Assembly: GCA_000727475.1 (NCBI GenBank)
Contig: KL647289.1
Coordinates: 2,498,798-2,562,797, forward strand
Direction: 5' to 3'
DNA: 64,000 bases
Source: Sarcocystis neurona
Lineage: Eukaryota; Apicomplexa; Conoidasida; Eucoccidiorida; Sarcocystidae
In this document: positions 50,001 to 61,600 of the stretch, piece by piece
How the letters are laid out: every line of letters begins with the position of its first letter
Numbering within the stretch: position 1 is the stretch's first letter
The notes under the pieces: model-generated
The model's database searches: none
The model's input: only the letters and a program-made list of their open reading frames with translations
Told to the model about the DNA's origin: nothing
Made by a program: the position numbers and the translations under genes

Positions 50001-53000
50001 CTTGATGGACGTTCTGCTAGATATTCACTGCACCTACAGCACGTACATATATTTGTGTGTGTATGTTACAGTTCATCGCAAAATTCATTCACGTCGCACA
50101 TTCACTTACTTAGACAAGGAATGCTTCTACTATGCTTGCATGAGAGTACGTGCGCTCGTCTAGTGCATTTACCGAGATGGAGAGAGACTGAAACATACTT
50201 TGACATGCTATTTCCCCCCTTGAAAGGGGACCTGGGCGCGCTGAATGCAGGACTAGCAAAACGTTTCTGTACCGTGACGACTAAACATAGCGTCTCCTAT
50301 CCATAAAAGGGGCGCAGGTGACCCCGGAGGGTAGTGATGCCTTTGCGCGTGGCAAGGTCATTCTGCGACGTGTATAGAGGCCAGTCGTAGATGTGTGCGA
50401 TCTCTAATATTGCCATTTTCTTGCTTTTGCCATTGTTGTAGAGACAATTCAAGCCTGAGGAGACAAAAACTATAATCGTTGCGTGGGATCGAAAGAGCTT
50501 ATATGGTGCGAAATATTGTGCCCCTGACCTTAAACAGCTGGCGGCTCTCTCTCGTCCATCCAGCTCATACAGTAAGAGAAGTCACGAACACGTGCTTCCT
50601 CATTGGTGGAGACTTTAGAAACACCAGCAGCTACTGCGTCTGGGAGGGAATCAGAGAAGACTCGTCACGGGCCAGGAATCCACCAGCGCCACCAGCAGTT
50701 TTTGTAGCTCGGGCGGCAACAGTAGCAGCCGTAGGAGGAATGACAGGAGTTCCCACAGCAGAAGCTACGCGCCTGACGCTCTAGCATCAGTTTTGCGTCT
50801 GCCGCAGAAGAAGCTTCAACACAGCAACTGAGCGAAGCTACTGGAGCAGGCGGAAGGACCTGATGCCTTGAGGCGGGGAGCGAGCTACACGGATATGACA
50901 GGTAGAACGGCAGACCCAACAAACAGTTAAGGTCGAAACAATGCAGGGATGTGGGGAACAGAGTTCCTAGAGAAAGGCAAAACAGCAGAGCTACTACACT
51001 TTTAAGGCGGTACTTTCAACAGCGTCTGGCGCATCTCGTGTACTGACACTGCGTCTATTCGTGCAACAAAACAACGAGCAGCGAATCCATGGCAGTAAGA
51101 CACACAGACGCACTGGTGGCTCTGTATTGCTCGGGAACATCTTTTCCAGAGGCTGAGTCGTATGCCCATGATCTCCCACGGAGGTACCTGCTCTGTGCAC
51201 TGTATATACGCATCGCTGCAGACGCTTTGCATATACAGGTATTCTCCGCGTACAGCTCTGCTGGGATCGTGTTGTAAGACATCAAAGCTGGTGTTGTCGG
51301 AGATTTTAGTCAACCTGCTTCTCAGGAGAAGCTTGTCGCTGCTGCAGATACAAATTCGCTGCTTTCACTGCCGAAGCCAGCAGCAGGTATTGCTGCGCAG
51401 CTGCTTGTATGCAAGAATACTGTTTTGGTCGTTTCTACTGGTCAAATCATTCTCGCGCACGTGGTACTACTCTGTGGTGCAGCCTTTGTCGCCCAGCAGC
51501 AACACTTGCTGCTGGTCTGGCGATGTGCACTTCTAGGTTTCCGCGTCGATGACGGCTGAAGCCTGTTGATCCTAGCTGTCAGTTCTAAATTCCCTGCCAA
51601 CAGTGTGATGCTGTACCTAAGTCGTGCTGCAGCTGCTCCGTTGTGTATGCTGTTCGCCTGTTGCTGCGGCCGCTGCTCGAAGGCGAAATTTGCTTGCAGC
51701 TGACGTCATCCACTGACGGCGCTGCATTAGTTGTTTTCGCCGTTGGCGTGCCGGTCTACACGTTGCACGCTGATACGATGTATGTATGCGTGCAGCCTGA
51801 TTAACTCTACATACGGTCCTGCTGTCTCACTTCGTTCACTTCCCCAACGGTTCTTGTTCCATTCGTGACTTACTTGTGGCGCTCGTTTCTAGCTGTTGCC
51901 GCGACTAGTGGATCACATAAATTATTAGTAAGGTGCACTGCGTAAAATTTACTTCTTTTTTCTGCTGGTCCGCGGTTTATTGTTCCCGCTTGCTTCGCTA
52001 CTTGTGGTTGTGCAGTAAGGGTAGAACTGAAGACCTTTTCGGAGGAACACGAAAATGCACACAGAGGGAACATACACAGAACTTCACAGTACATAGCTTC
52101 GGCGGCACTAATGGACCTCCATGCAGAGCGTGCTCTTCAACTTCAACGTTTTGAGATCTGTTGCGTTGATACTATGTGTGGGATGCAGCTTTCCGCTCCC
52201 CGAGACTTCTCATGCGTCTGGCTGCCATTCAGCTGATGGTTGCGCTGGAAGGCAGTTACACCTCCGGAGAGGAAACATTCCTAAACTTCTCATTGAGTTT
52301 TCCTGCAGCTGAAGCACGTCATCGTTTGTCATCCGCCCACAGGGCGGCGCAACCAGTATGCGTAGAGAACGCTGCGGAAGTGGGGCCCGTATCGTTAAGA
52401 TCTGGAGGTTACGACAAACTTGTCGCTGTAGCGTAAGTTTCCTTATCATCTTTGCTCACTTTTTAACACGTTGCACATCCTGCAAGCAACTGAGTTTGTC
52501 CGTGTCTGGCCTTCCTTTACAATGACTGAAGGACTTTTACGCGTCAAACAATCTGAAGAGAGAAGAGCCAGGCTGGGAATATACTGTTTTCGACTGCCGC
52601 GCTGTAAGAGGTTCATGAAACTTTCGAACGTCATAAGCGCCTCTAGTTTGGTCAGTTTTCAATCTTAGGGGAGAAGTTGTAACTGTCCTGTTTCTTTTCC
52701 TGATTGCTTACTGGAGCCTGGAAGGAATTCTGAAACCTCCCCAGTGGCGACAGGCGATCTTCTTTTCAGAATTTCTCTAAGATCTCCCAGTCCGGAGAGA
52801 CTAGAGCATTCTTGATTCAGAATGCTCTAGTGCTAAGGTGACCTCACTTATTTTGCTAGTTATACAAGAACCGTCAAGGCACTTGATTTCGAACGCTTTG
52901 ATGCTAAGCTGTCCTCACCTCTTCCCTTGTTATACAAAAAGGATCACCTTTGCCCACGAGGACTGCCGTGTGTCTTGAGAGACAGCTCCGCAGTGAGAGT

Positions 53001-53955
53001 TGGAACAGCTCCTTCAGGCAGGGAGTTGCTTGCTATCTGCCCAGCTCTCTCTTCTAACTTTTGCCGGTTCCTCCCCAAGAAAGTGAATCTAATTAATTAA
53101 CAACCATGTGCCAATCACAGCATTACGTGACTACTATTTCTAAAACGTTAGGTGACGCTGGCTTCCACGTGAGCGCTCTCTTTTCTAGTTCCTTTTAGCC
53201 TCGATGTGCCCCTGCTCACGGACACATACTTGTATATATGTATATATATGTGATCATGAATGAACGTGCATCGCTACACTTACATGTTGTCACCCGATCG
53301 TATATACTGATAATCCTAACCGTAGGTCCTCCGCCGCACTCTTGAGTTTGCGGCACTCGTTTTCTACTGGAGCGCTGGCGGTTCAAGGATGATATCACTC
53401 TGCTGCGTCCTGCGTGCCCTCCTAAGCCTGATTCCGCCTTCTGCGGACCACGTGGTTTCTGTGTTTCTGCGACAACTTGTTCTGTTCTCGTTTGGGCCCT
53501 TCTGATTACCCATTGTGCAGTTGGTACGAAACGACGTTCAGTCGTCGTGTCTGTCGGTGGCCTTTTATTTTGTCAGAGACAAACTTCAGCGTCTACGTGG
53601 ACATACGTATGCGGACGATGCGCCACTCTACACGTGAACCTATATGTCGCAATCCTTCAAGATGAAACTGCGTGCCACTTGCCGCTTTGTCGTACAGTGT
53701 CACTGCCTGCCCTTGCCGTTTCCCTCCCTCCGTTTGGCGCACAGGTGGTTTTCACTTCCAGCGCACGATTCCACAGAAGCGCGGCTTGACGAATTCCAGC
53801 TAAAATTGACTTGTAAGCACTCTCCGTGTCCGGTTGCAGGGGTCTCGGGTTGCGTGCGCGTAGTCTGTCCGCTGACACTTCCGCTAGTGGAGCAGAAGCT
53901 GTTTGCCGCCGTAAGGGTTTTAGGTACCCGCGACAGCTCTTCGGCTGCCTCGTAG
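44795..53955 (+). CDS. Gene A: acidic, Cys-rich putative surface antigen
   Basis: Four exons: 44795-47036, 49762-49904, 50442-50571, 53777-53955 (2,694 nt, 897 aa). Donors are AAAG|GTATGT, CGCAG|GTAAGT and TACA|GTAAGA; acceptors CAACAG|GC, TTGTAG|AG and TCCACAG|AA; phases 1, 0, 1 are the same as in gene B. Exon 1 holds two hydrophobic N-terminal segments (LLLSEWAVTFFPF and LLLLRTCLVFAWLLSLDCIF; probable leader), a Ser/Thr region, a Glu-rich stretch (about residues 438-648) and a polybasic stretch (about 665-705). The Cys-rich domain spans the end of exon 1 (ETCHAVGC) to exon 4 (LTCKHSPCPVAGVSGCVRVV). Start alternatives are 44795 and 44858. As read it stops at TAG 53953-53955 without a GPI-type tail, so either the C-terminus continues through an unplaced exon (a GTAAGG donor at about 53910) or this copy is truncated. 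Function is inferred only from architecture. Confidence 0.6.
47037..49761 (+). other. Gene A, intron 1 (2.7 kb)
   Basis: Long intron with several short open frames, the best being 47774-48022 (83 codons). I found no splice arrangement that would add one in phase, and gene B has no counterpart. It includes GTTGCTG-rich patches near 49.4-49.7 kb. Confidence 0.5.
49762..49904 (+). CDS. Gene A, exon 2
   Basis: 143 nt, phase 1 in, phase 0 out. Reads (G)CTVTVKCAGCPPVPPG, then ARMCQYWQP and VTLASGVFHLSQ before GTAAGT. Exon 2 of gene B aligns along its full length: CSRAIKCAEC, ERCTAWKPP, ITLATGWSVSKV. Cys positions match in order and spacing except for a five-residue difference before the fourth Cys. 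Confidence 0.75.
50442..50571 (+). CDS. Gene A, exon 3
   Basis: 130 nt, phase 0 in, phase 1 out. Reads TIIVAWDRKSLYGAKYCAPD with a single Cys; aligns with gene B exon 3 (LPIKWDTQDAFEDDKCLPD). The frame stays open past the donor TACA|GTAAGA for some codons, so a longer exon is possible. Confidence 0.65.
52801..52830. repeat. Perfect 12-bp inverted repeat with 6-nt loop
   Basis: CTAGAGCATTCT and its exact reverse complement flank TGATTC. It lies inside intron 3 of gene A, at the left edge of the 71-bp direct repeat. A transposon-end relic or an RNA hairpin would both fit. Confidence 0.85.
52812..52941. repeat. Imperfect 71-bp-period direct repeat, two copies
   Basis: Copies begin TTGATTCAGAATGCTCTAGT (52812) and TTGATTTCGAACGCTTTGAT (52883); both contain TGCTAAG, CCTCAC and GTTATACAA at the same offsets. 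Non-coding, in intron 3 of gene A. Confidence 0.7.
53777..53955 (+). CDS. Gene A, exon 4
   Basis: 179 nt from acceptor TTCCACAG. Carries four Cys in the pattern C-x4-C-x7-C-x4-C, against C-x5-C-x7-C-x4-C in gene B. Stops soon after (SSSAAS, TAG). A good in-frame donor (GCCGCC|GTAAGG) sits 45 bases before the stop. A plus-strand frame at 54150-54378 shows weak similarity to gene B's C-terminus (NNLYICVWAKTR versus WNFNVWAYAQRP). Confidence 0.6.
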
Positions 53956-55962
53956 ACTTTGGCTTTTCTAGACATAATTCCTTTCCTTCACCGTAAAAAA
54001 TGTCTGCCACGAGCAATGCCAGGGAGAAAAGGTGACTAAGTATACCGATTTGCACACTATTCAGGAGAACAAGGTCTTCACTTTGCACATGGAAGAAACT
54101 ACCGTGGTATCCCCTCGGCTAGTCACACCCATCTACTACGCGGTGGAGAAGCTTGGTAGATGGCTCAATGGCGTCGCCAGTTTTGCTTGGCCCGGCATCG
54201 CTCTGAGGCGACCTCTTCGGTCTGCGATCGACAGTGGAGTTCCAAATATTACTGCCATGCTAGACGCAGCGGTCAGGCAGACACATCCGCAGTTTGCCTG
54301 GAAGAATAATCTATACATTTGTGTGTGGGCGAAGACTCGTCTGTCAGCCTGTCTCTGCGTCATTACGCGTGTCCATTGATGAACTTCCATTTCTATAGGC
54401 GCTCCGATAGGACCTTCTGCCAACAAGTCTGCCTGCGTGATAAGCTTTGCTAGTCGCCTACGGTTCGTACATAGTAATGGTACGTGCGTGGACCCGTGCG
54501 AATGCATGTGGCACACACGCAGCACAACGAGGTGTCGTGTTACACTCAGCAACGTATCACCGAACGTTACCGTCGCATTACAAAACGAACAAACAAGTCC
54601 TTCTTGCGTATTTCCCTCATGGTACCATAGGAGTGCCACTCGAAGTGCATGTAGATCCAAGACATGCATGCTCTCAAGTGCACGCACCTGCGTCCCGTAT
54701 GATCTGTGTAGTTCTAGGAAAAACAATCGTGCCTTTGTGTGGCAGACATTGCTTCCAAAGAAGCATACCTTAGTTGCCAGCTGCACGTAATTGTGTCAGA
54801 CGTGTAGGAACATGTACGGTTGAAGATTTTTGTTTCTGACCGTGCTCACGCGCTCGCCATCATTTGGATAAACGCGAAGTACACTTTGCTATGCGTGCAT
54901 CATACGAGACCTCCGTACGCACATCGTGTCTGATACCGTGACTACCCACAGTTGACAGGTTCCTACTGTGCTGCGCCCTGAGAAAGTATTCGTATACCAG
55001 CGAGCCATACACTTGTTTTACGTGCGAACGTGTTTCCACCAACATACGTGAATGCTCATCGAGCACCAGCAAACTCTCATATGGATTCTTCAGCATATGA
55101 TCAAGGCCAGTGTACACAGAACCTGTGCAGTGGCTCACCTAATGCCCTGCATCTTGTGGCTGCGCTCGGCACAGTGTACTTGAACTTACTTGCGATTTGA
55201 TGCTAGACGCACATCTCAACGTCCACTCGGGTGGCCCTCCAATTTCACGTCTCGCCTTCTATCTATAATGACGCTCCTGGTGCTCGTAATTTTCTGTTTC
55301 CGCTGAATTACTGAAATGGCTGGCTGTACCCACATGAAGTACATCTATGCGGCACAAAGCAACATTGTGGTGTACTTGCATCCGCTCTGTGTACATACGT
55401 GCGAAGTGAGACTACAAAGCGTGCCCTGTGCACGCTCAACAGGCTATTCAGTGATGAAAACTCAAGCCGCGAGTAGGGCAGTCTTTCAAAGAGATCGTGT
55501 ACGTTGGGAACGAAGGCGTGACATTTTCTGCTGCTAAGACCATTTGTTCGATTCGGGCCAGAAGCAATGCGCAGTGTTTTTCATTCTTTGAATAAAACGT
55601 CGTTGCAAGCGGCGGTTCACCACCATGAGCATGTGTGGAAACCACTTTTTTCCTTGTAAATCAGGAAAGCGAGATCTACCTAGATGCACACTATCTTCGG
55701 TTAGTCCACTGCCAGCTCGATTGCAGTACAGAACTGCAGCGCATTCTGTTCCATTCGTTGAAAAAGTGCCACAAAACCTAGCTGGTAGGTACTCTTTTCT
55801 GCTTGCACGGAAAGAGTTGCGGACAAAAGGGGCTTTCGGCAGCAACGTTTCTCGGACACCTCACGTCACGAATATTCCCGTGCAACTCTCATATGAAATA
55901 ATTCAGACCTCGTGACCCTCTCTCTCACTACCGTTCGTAGAGATAGTTGTTTGTGCTAAAAA

Positions 55963-56222
55963 GGGAAGTAGTATTAGTGGCAATAACGGCGTTATAGGCG
56001 GTGAATGTAGCAGTAGACGTTATGAGGATTGCTGTAATACTAACAGTAGTAGAACCAGTAGTAATAATAGTAAAGAGAATAGCAGTGGCAGTAGCAGTGG
56101 TACAACAGGTAGTAGTAGTAGCAGTAGTAGCAGTGGTAATAGTAGTACTAGTAGTTACAGTAGAAGTAGTTGTAGCGATAATGATGGCGATTGTGGCGGT
56201 TAAAGTTGTCATAGTATCAGTA
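55963..56222. repeat. Imperfect GTA/GCA trinucleotide tract
   Basis: About 260 bp of (GTA)n with GCA, GTT and GGT variants, the most extended trinucleotide tract of the window. Stops are absent on the minus strand (Thr/Ile/Val frame), purely as a result of the repeat. Confidence 0.75.
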
Positions 56223-56489
56223 GTTAGGGTTGCAATAGAAACCATGTATTGCCACAGGGCCTCTGTTACAGAAGGGATTGAATAAGGGTGTACGACTTCT
56301 TGCTAAGATCAAAGTCACCAATTTTGAGTGCAGCCTTTATCGGCGTACAGAGGGCGTACGCGCGAGGTGTAGCAGCGACACCTGTGTACGCTAAGTATTC
56401 TTCCAGAGCCGGCGCTGCCGTGAATTTATACATCCAGTCTGACCACTCGAAACGCACAAATTTTATTTCCTAGATTCTCTTCAGTTATT

Positions 56490-56750
56490 TTGTACGAGCT
56501 TTCACAAGTAAGGGGTCCGGATATCTGCTTTTCTACACCGCCGGGTCACGTGTTACACTTTTCGCCCGTCGACGAGTGGTACCAGCCCCCAAGACACGCG
56601 GCCGAAGACCGGAAGCAGACGAGCCCAACACCGGCCCATGCTGAACGTTGCTACCCACAAGCCGAACTCGTGTATCATGCACTGATGCATGATGTGGTTG
56701 TTAAACATACACACGCGATGTGTAGACATACTGAATTCGTCTATTTTTGA
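56490..56750 (+). pseudogene. Relic resembling exon 3 of the A/B family
   Basis: An 86-codon plus frame reads VLHFSPVDEWYQPP, then AERCYPQAELVYHALMHDVV. A Trp followed by a lone Cys-x-Pro and an aromatic/aliphatic helix mirrors exon 3 of A (VAWDRK, KYCAPDLKQL) and B (IKWDTQ, DKCLPDTKQVSYAYDKV). It lacks the expected phase-1 donor, and no companion exons 1, 2 or 4 are found nearby, so I call it a probable relic. The similarity was judged by eye. Confidence 0.3.
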
Positions 56751-58036
56751 ACTCTAAGTGTCCTTCTCCCTCAAACTGCTTCCGAAACACCAATGCGTAC
56801 ACTAAGCTTCTCTCGACGTTAATCACGACAATGCAGACTTACGCACAAAGACACTGGTAAACGCGTGTTCCTGGGTTCAGGGTCTCCCCAAAAATGGCCG
56901 ATACGGAGATCCGCACTTTCTGCGCGCACTTCACAAGGTGGCCTCGCATGGCCTTCGTGCCATCACTCATTCGCCTTTTCTCCGTAACGTGGAGACACTC
57001 GTGCTGTTTGATCTACGGTAAAATACAATGCTACTGTCTCGTAGAATCTGCCGTCAAACCCATTGCTTCGCTCCATGGTGCAGAAAAATTGTCACTGTAT
57101 GCACAACACGACCATGGATACGCTCCCCTGTAACCGTCATCCGAGCCGACAAACCGTAGATATTCTTGGACATGGCCATCACACAGCTCTGCTTCAAGAA
57201 CCGTCCATAATAGAGCCTTTGAATAAGATGAAGGAAGCAGTGTGCTATTGACACTTCGCGACTACCTCCCTGCAAACACTGGCGTACTGCACTTCGCTGA
57301 CTACACAGCAAATCCTCTGAGAGAGCATCACATGCAACCCATAGCCACACCCCAGAACGTGTTCCTTCGTCAGCCGTAGGCCCGGAAGGTTAACTTTTTC
57401 CAATAAGCTATCACGTCTTTGAGTGGGAGCACGGTTGGTATACTGAAGAGATGCTGAGAGGCCGACGGATACACATATTGACAGAGACAAACATCACTTT
57501 GGCCTTTAAGGCTTACTATGCGTAAACCCACGCCACCAGCTCTCCAGTTGAGCTGCTGTACCCCTGATTGTACGGGATATGACATGCTGGTCTGTGGTCT
57601 CGTGGAAGCGCAAGAGCACTGCTTGCCGTATTTACACAGCCCCGAGGCGCTCTCTCGGCCTACAAATTTGAACAGGTAGCTGGGTACAGAACTTTTATAC
57701 GCAAGTGTCCACGTTGAGGGCAGTCACAGCACGTATTCAGAAAACATCAGCTGTAACCGATCGTATATTGATCCCAATCATCCAAGCAAATAAGCTCCTG
57801 GGCTGATAAAGGTCAGTACTTTGACAAGATAAAAACCTTTTCACCGGAACAGCCGGACACAACAGTAAAACTGCCTGCACTTTGTTTTCGGGTTGCCTGG
57901 GAGAAGCACATACCAGAGTTCTGCTTGTCTAAAGTTAAGACGAAGTCTTGACTGCCCAGCGCTGCAAGATAGGCGAAGAAAGCCTGAATCAAGCGAGGCA
58001 GAGCATCTGGACTGCTCCAACAGCGACCGTCCCCTG

Positions 58037-58688
58037 ATGACCGTTTCAAAGACTCTCACGTCTAGAGTGTACAAGCTCGTAATTGTGCTGGGGTTTGCTA
58101 ATGGAGCTTTGTGGGCCAACGAATTTCCTCCCGCGTCTTCCGCGTCAGTACACTTTCCTCTTTTGCCGGAGGCAGCACTACGGTATAGTCGGGATGGCCT
58201 TGCACGACGTCGCAGAATACGTGTCGTAAAGCAAGACGACCACATTTCATTTTTCACAAAGGAAAAACCAAAGGAAGAGGAGGAAGACGAGGGCGAGGAC
58301 AGTACACCGGAGAAGACGGAAACGACGGAGAACAGTGACGAAGGGGAGAAGGAAAAATCGACTGAAGAAGGAGAAGAAGAGAACCAGAGGGGACCAGGCA
58401 GAGAAGAGAGTGTGGAAGAAGACACCGGAAGCGAAGCAGGCGAGACCGCTAGACCAGTGAGAGAGGAGGGCATGGAACAGGACACTGAAGGCGAGTCAGG
58501 CGAGGGCGTTAAGGCCTCAGAAGGGGAGGAGAAGGAGGAAGAGAAGGAATCAGTTGAAGCGGAGGACGTCTTCATCTCGCAGCAGTTGCCGGAACCTTCT
58601 ACGGGTGTTGCCGATGCACAGGAGGCCTGTGACTCCATGCATTGTTCCAGAGTCGTGGGAGGGGCAGGCTCGAAAGCCAAAATCACAG
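58037..58688 (+). CDS. Gene B, exon 1
   Basis: 217 codons plus one base. ATG 58037 was chosen because it starts a clean signal peptide; the frame is open 48 codons upstream, but that part is charged and starts without a leader. Ends AAAATCACAG|GTAGAC. The last Cys pair (EACDSMHC) corresponds to ETCHAVGC of gene A. Confidence 0.8.
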
Positions 58689-61600
58689 GTAGACTCTGTC
58701 AACCTCCTGATGCGTGGACGTGTATGCACATGCATCTGTCACACGCTCTATATCTGTGTATTTAGAGGTAGTCTGGAACAAGTACGGTGACGGCCAGTAA
58801 TCTCGATCCATCGAGTGCGTAGTCCCACCGAACTGGACGCTTTGCTTTGTAGCATAAGTGTAACGTCTGTCCAACACGTATTCACGGGCGTAGATACCCC
58901 CGTACGCAACTTCACCTTGCCTTGCAGCCGCCAAGGTAGCTGACGACTATGCCTGGAAACGATCAATGATTGACGCGCGTGCGTGTTGTTGAGGCGCTTA
59001 TTAATTCGATCCGTTCGGCTTCCGTGACACTGTGCCCTCCCTTCTATCTGGTTTCGATGCGGTTCTGTCTGCTGGGAAATATTCTTGTACCACATAAACA
59101 GCAGTGCCTACTTGTCCCTTTTACTTTTGGTGTTTACGAGAAAATCTGTGAACTATGTGTTACAATCTGAAAGAGGAGATATGATGAGCGAGAACAGTGT
59201 GGGTACAGTAAATGGTATCATTTCCTGTGCTAACAGCCGTTCGGGTTCTCGACTTTGGTATTTTGATGTACTAAAGCTGCACGCCTTTTCAGAAACATGC
59301 ACGTTACATAAGCATCTAGTTGCTTGTTTCGCAGTACAGTACCTCGCCATCACAAAGATAGATGACTGGAGCCTTCCGTGACGTCAAAATAGTCTAGTGC
59401 TGCGTGCGTGTCGATCAATAAGCAGTGCTGTGTCCAGCTTCACAATGCTGCAGAAACAAAGTATATCACGCTCTCACCTTGATCGACTCACGTACGCTCA
59501 CGCGTTGGAGAGCATGCGCCATCACATGCATTCCAAGCGACCAGTACTGCGTGTGTTACCGAACTGAAACAGGCTGCTCTAGGGCCATAAAGTGCGCGGA
59601 GTGCCGCTCCAAACTGGACCCGGAGGAGCGTTGCACGGCCTGGAAACCTCCGTCGCGGTCTACTATCACCCTCGCAACAGGATGGTCGGTCAGCAAAGTT
59701 GTAAGCTACTTCATGCTGTTCCGAGTATTCGGAGACTATAATAGACAAAACAGTCGCTCGTGCACGGTGCATACATGTTGTTGTACGCCCAAAAGTGAGC
59801 GTACGGTAGGAAAAAGAATGGATTTGGTCTACAGGTGAGTTTCTCTACAGAATTACCCTCGATACAGATGACCTGTAGTTTTGACGCTTGACGTGCAATT
59901 TGTAATGTCGCACCGAAATACACCAGAGTTGACCTGTAGTCTTCGTGTCCTTACACGTGAACAGCGATTTTCGACATGAGCAGACAGGCGTGCGACGTGC
60001 TCGCCCGACTGTAACTGTTGACGCTTTCTGTGGGGTTCAGCAGCGTCAAGAGATGACTTCAGACTACCGACTGACAGCTCAAAGTTGGGAGCGGGTCTCT
60101 GGAATTTTCCTGGAGCCTTGGAAATTCGTGTTGTGTTCTACAACGTAAAAGGATTTCTAAAGGTAGCTAGGATCACCCTCATCAGCGTGCGCCAAACTGT
60201 GTTTGTTGGAGTGGTGACTACAAAAGGGTGTCCAGTTACCTCGTCCTATGTGTTCCTCTCTTTTTATTTCCCGTACTTCTTCCTCAACCACGCCCCTATT
60301 AGCGAAACGTACTGTCGCTAGAAAGTTTCCAAATGTCTTAGCTGATTTGAGCGTCTCTATAAATACTGGCAGATCTCTGCATACACATGGATGCATACGC
60401 CTCAGCTGTATCTTTCGTCATCTCTTGTGTTAGCCGCGACCCCTCCATATCGTATCGGTGGTGACGATTGTATTTTGTGCATATCCTCGCACTACATTCG
60501 CATCTGCTTTTCGGTGTATTATGCCCTTTCTAGTGAATACGTGCCGAGCTCTTCACAACTGCACGTTTGCGTACCAATTTTAACCTTGGCAAATATGCGC
60601 ACATTCCTTAAGCACGCCTGCCGGCATATATATATATATATACGTATTAGCAAACCATGAAACAGTATTCTCATCATTTCTTCGCAGAAACTTATTCCGG
60701 GAAGTGCCCTTAACTTGCCAATAAAGTGGGATACCCAAGACGCGTTTGAAGACGACAAGTGTTTGCCGGACACAAAGCAAGTTAGCTACGCGTACGACAA
60801 AGTTAACCAAACTGGTACGCTCTTCATGCTAAAACTACATCACTTAACATTGGTATTTTTAGGGCAAACACCTTATCTGAACATTTCTACCCTCGTCGCG
60901 TGCTGGGTCGCTGGTGTGGAGCGATATGTGATAAGCCTCAATTTGTCTTCCCGTGGTCTTCCGGACTCACTGATTTTCACGTTGTGCGTTGCTTATATGC
61001 AGCTAGTCATCGTCATGCGTTCTTAGGTACCATTCAACTGCACAACTGATCATGTTCGAATTTTCACCTGCACAAACGTGTGGTATTCCTCGAATTCGTC
61101 GTCATACTTCGGTCTTTGGTGAGTATTGCCTTGTAACGCTTGTGCTAGCAAGAGTTCTGGTTCTCACTGTTGGAATTGAACACCCACTGGCAAGTCGGCT
61201 GCCACCATTAAGTTTGCTGTTGCCGTCAGTACAACGGCTACACCTTCTACGTTTCCTCGTTCTGCTGCAGCTGCCTTCTCTGCTTCTCTTCTTCCCTGGA
61301 ATAGGCATGCAACTGGGCAAAGCCGTTATTGTGGAAGGTGCTCGTTTTCCTTGTGGGTGAAGAACAGTACACAGTTACCTTGGCATACCACTTCTGTATC
61401 GCTGTTGCTGCTGCCGCTGGTGCACTTGGTGTCTCCAAATGTTGTGGTGCAGGCAACGTAGAGAAGTTCCCTTTTACTCGTGTACTCAATGTGCAGCTAG
61501 CAATCTATTCGACTCCCATAGAGGGAACCAAAGAGACCAGGAAGACACCACAGATGGTGTACTCCATTGAAGTGACAGATCCCTTCCCCTGGAATGAGGT

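Larger units (their letters stand above)
53956..58036. other. Region between genes A and B, partly unresolved
   Basis: About 4 kb. Contents: a block at 54136-54786 that is open in a 216-codon minus frame and in two plus frames; a 92-codon minus frame at 54860-55138 (YGSLVYEYFLRAQHSRNLS); a plus frame at 55625-55915; a trinucleotide tract at 55963-56222; and an exon-3-like relic at 56490-56750. I could not join these into a gene. The region may hold a decayed family member or a small-exon gene on either strand. Confidence 0.4.
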
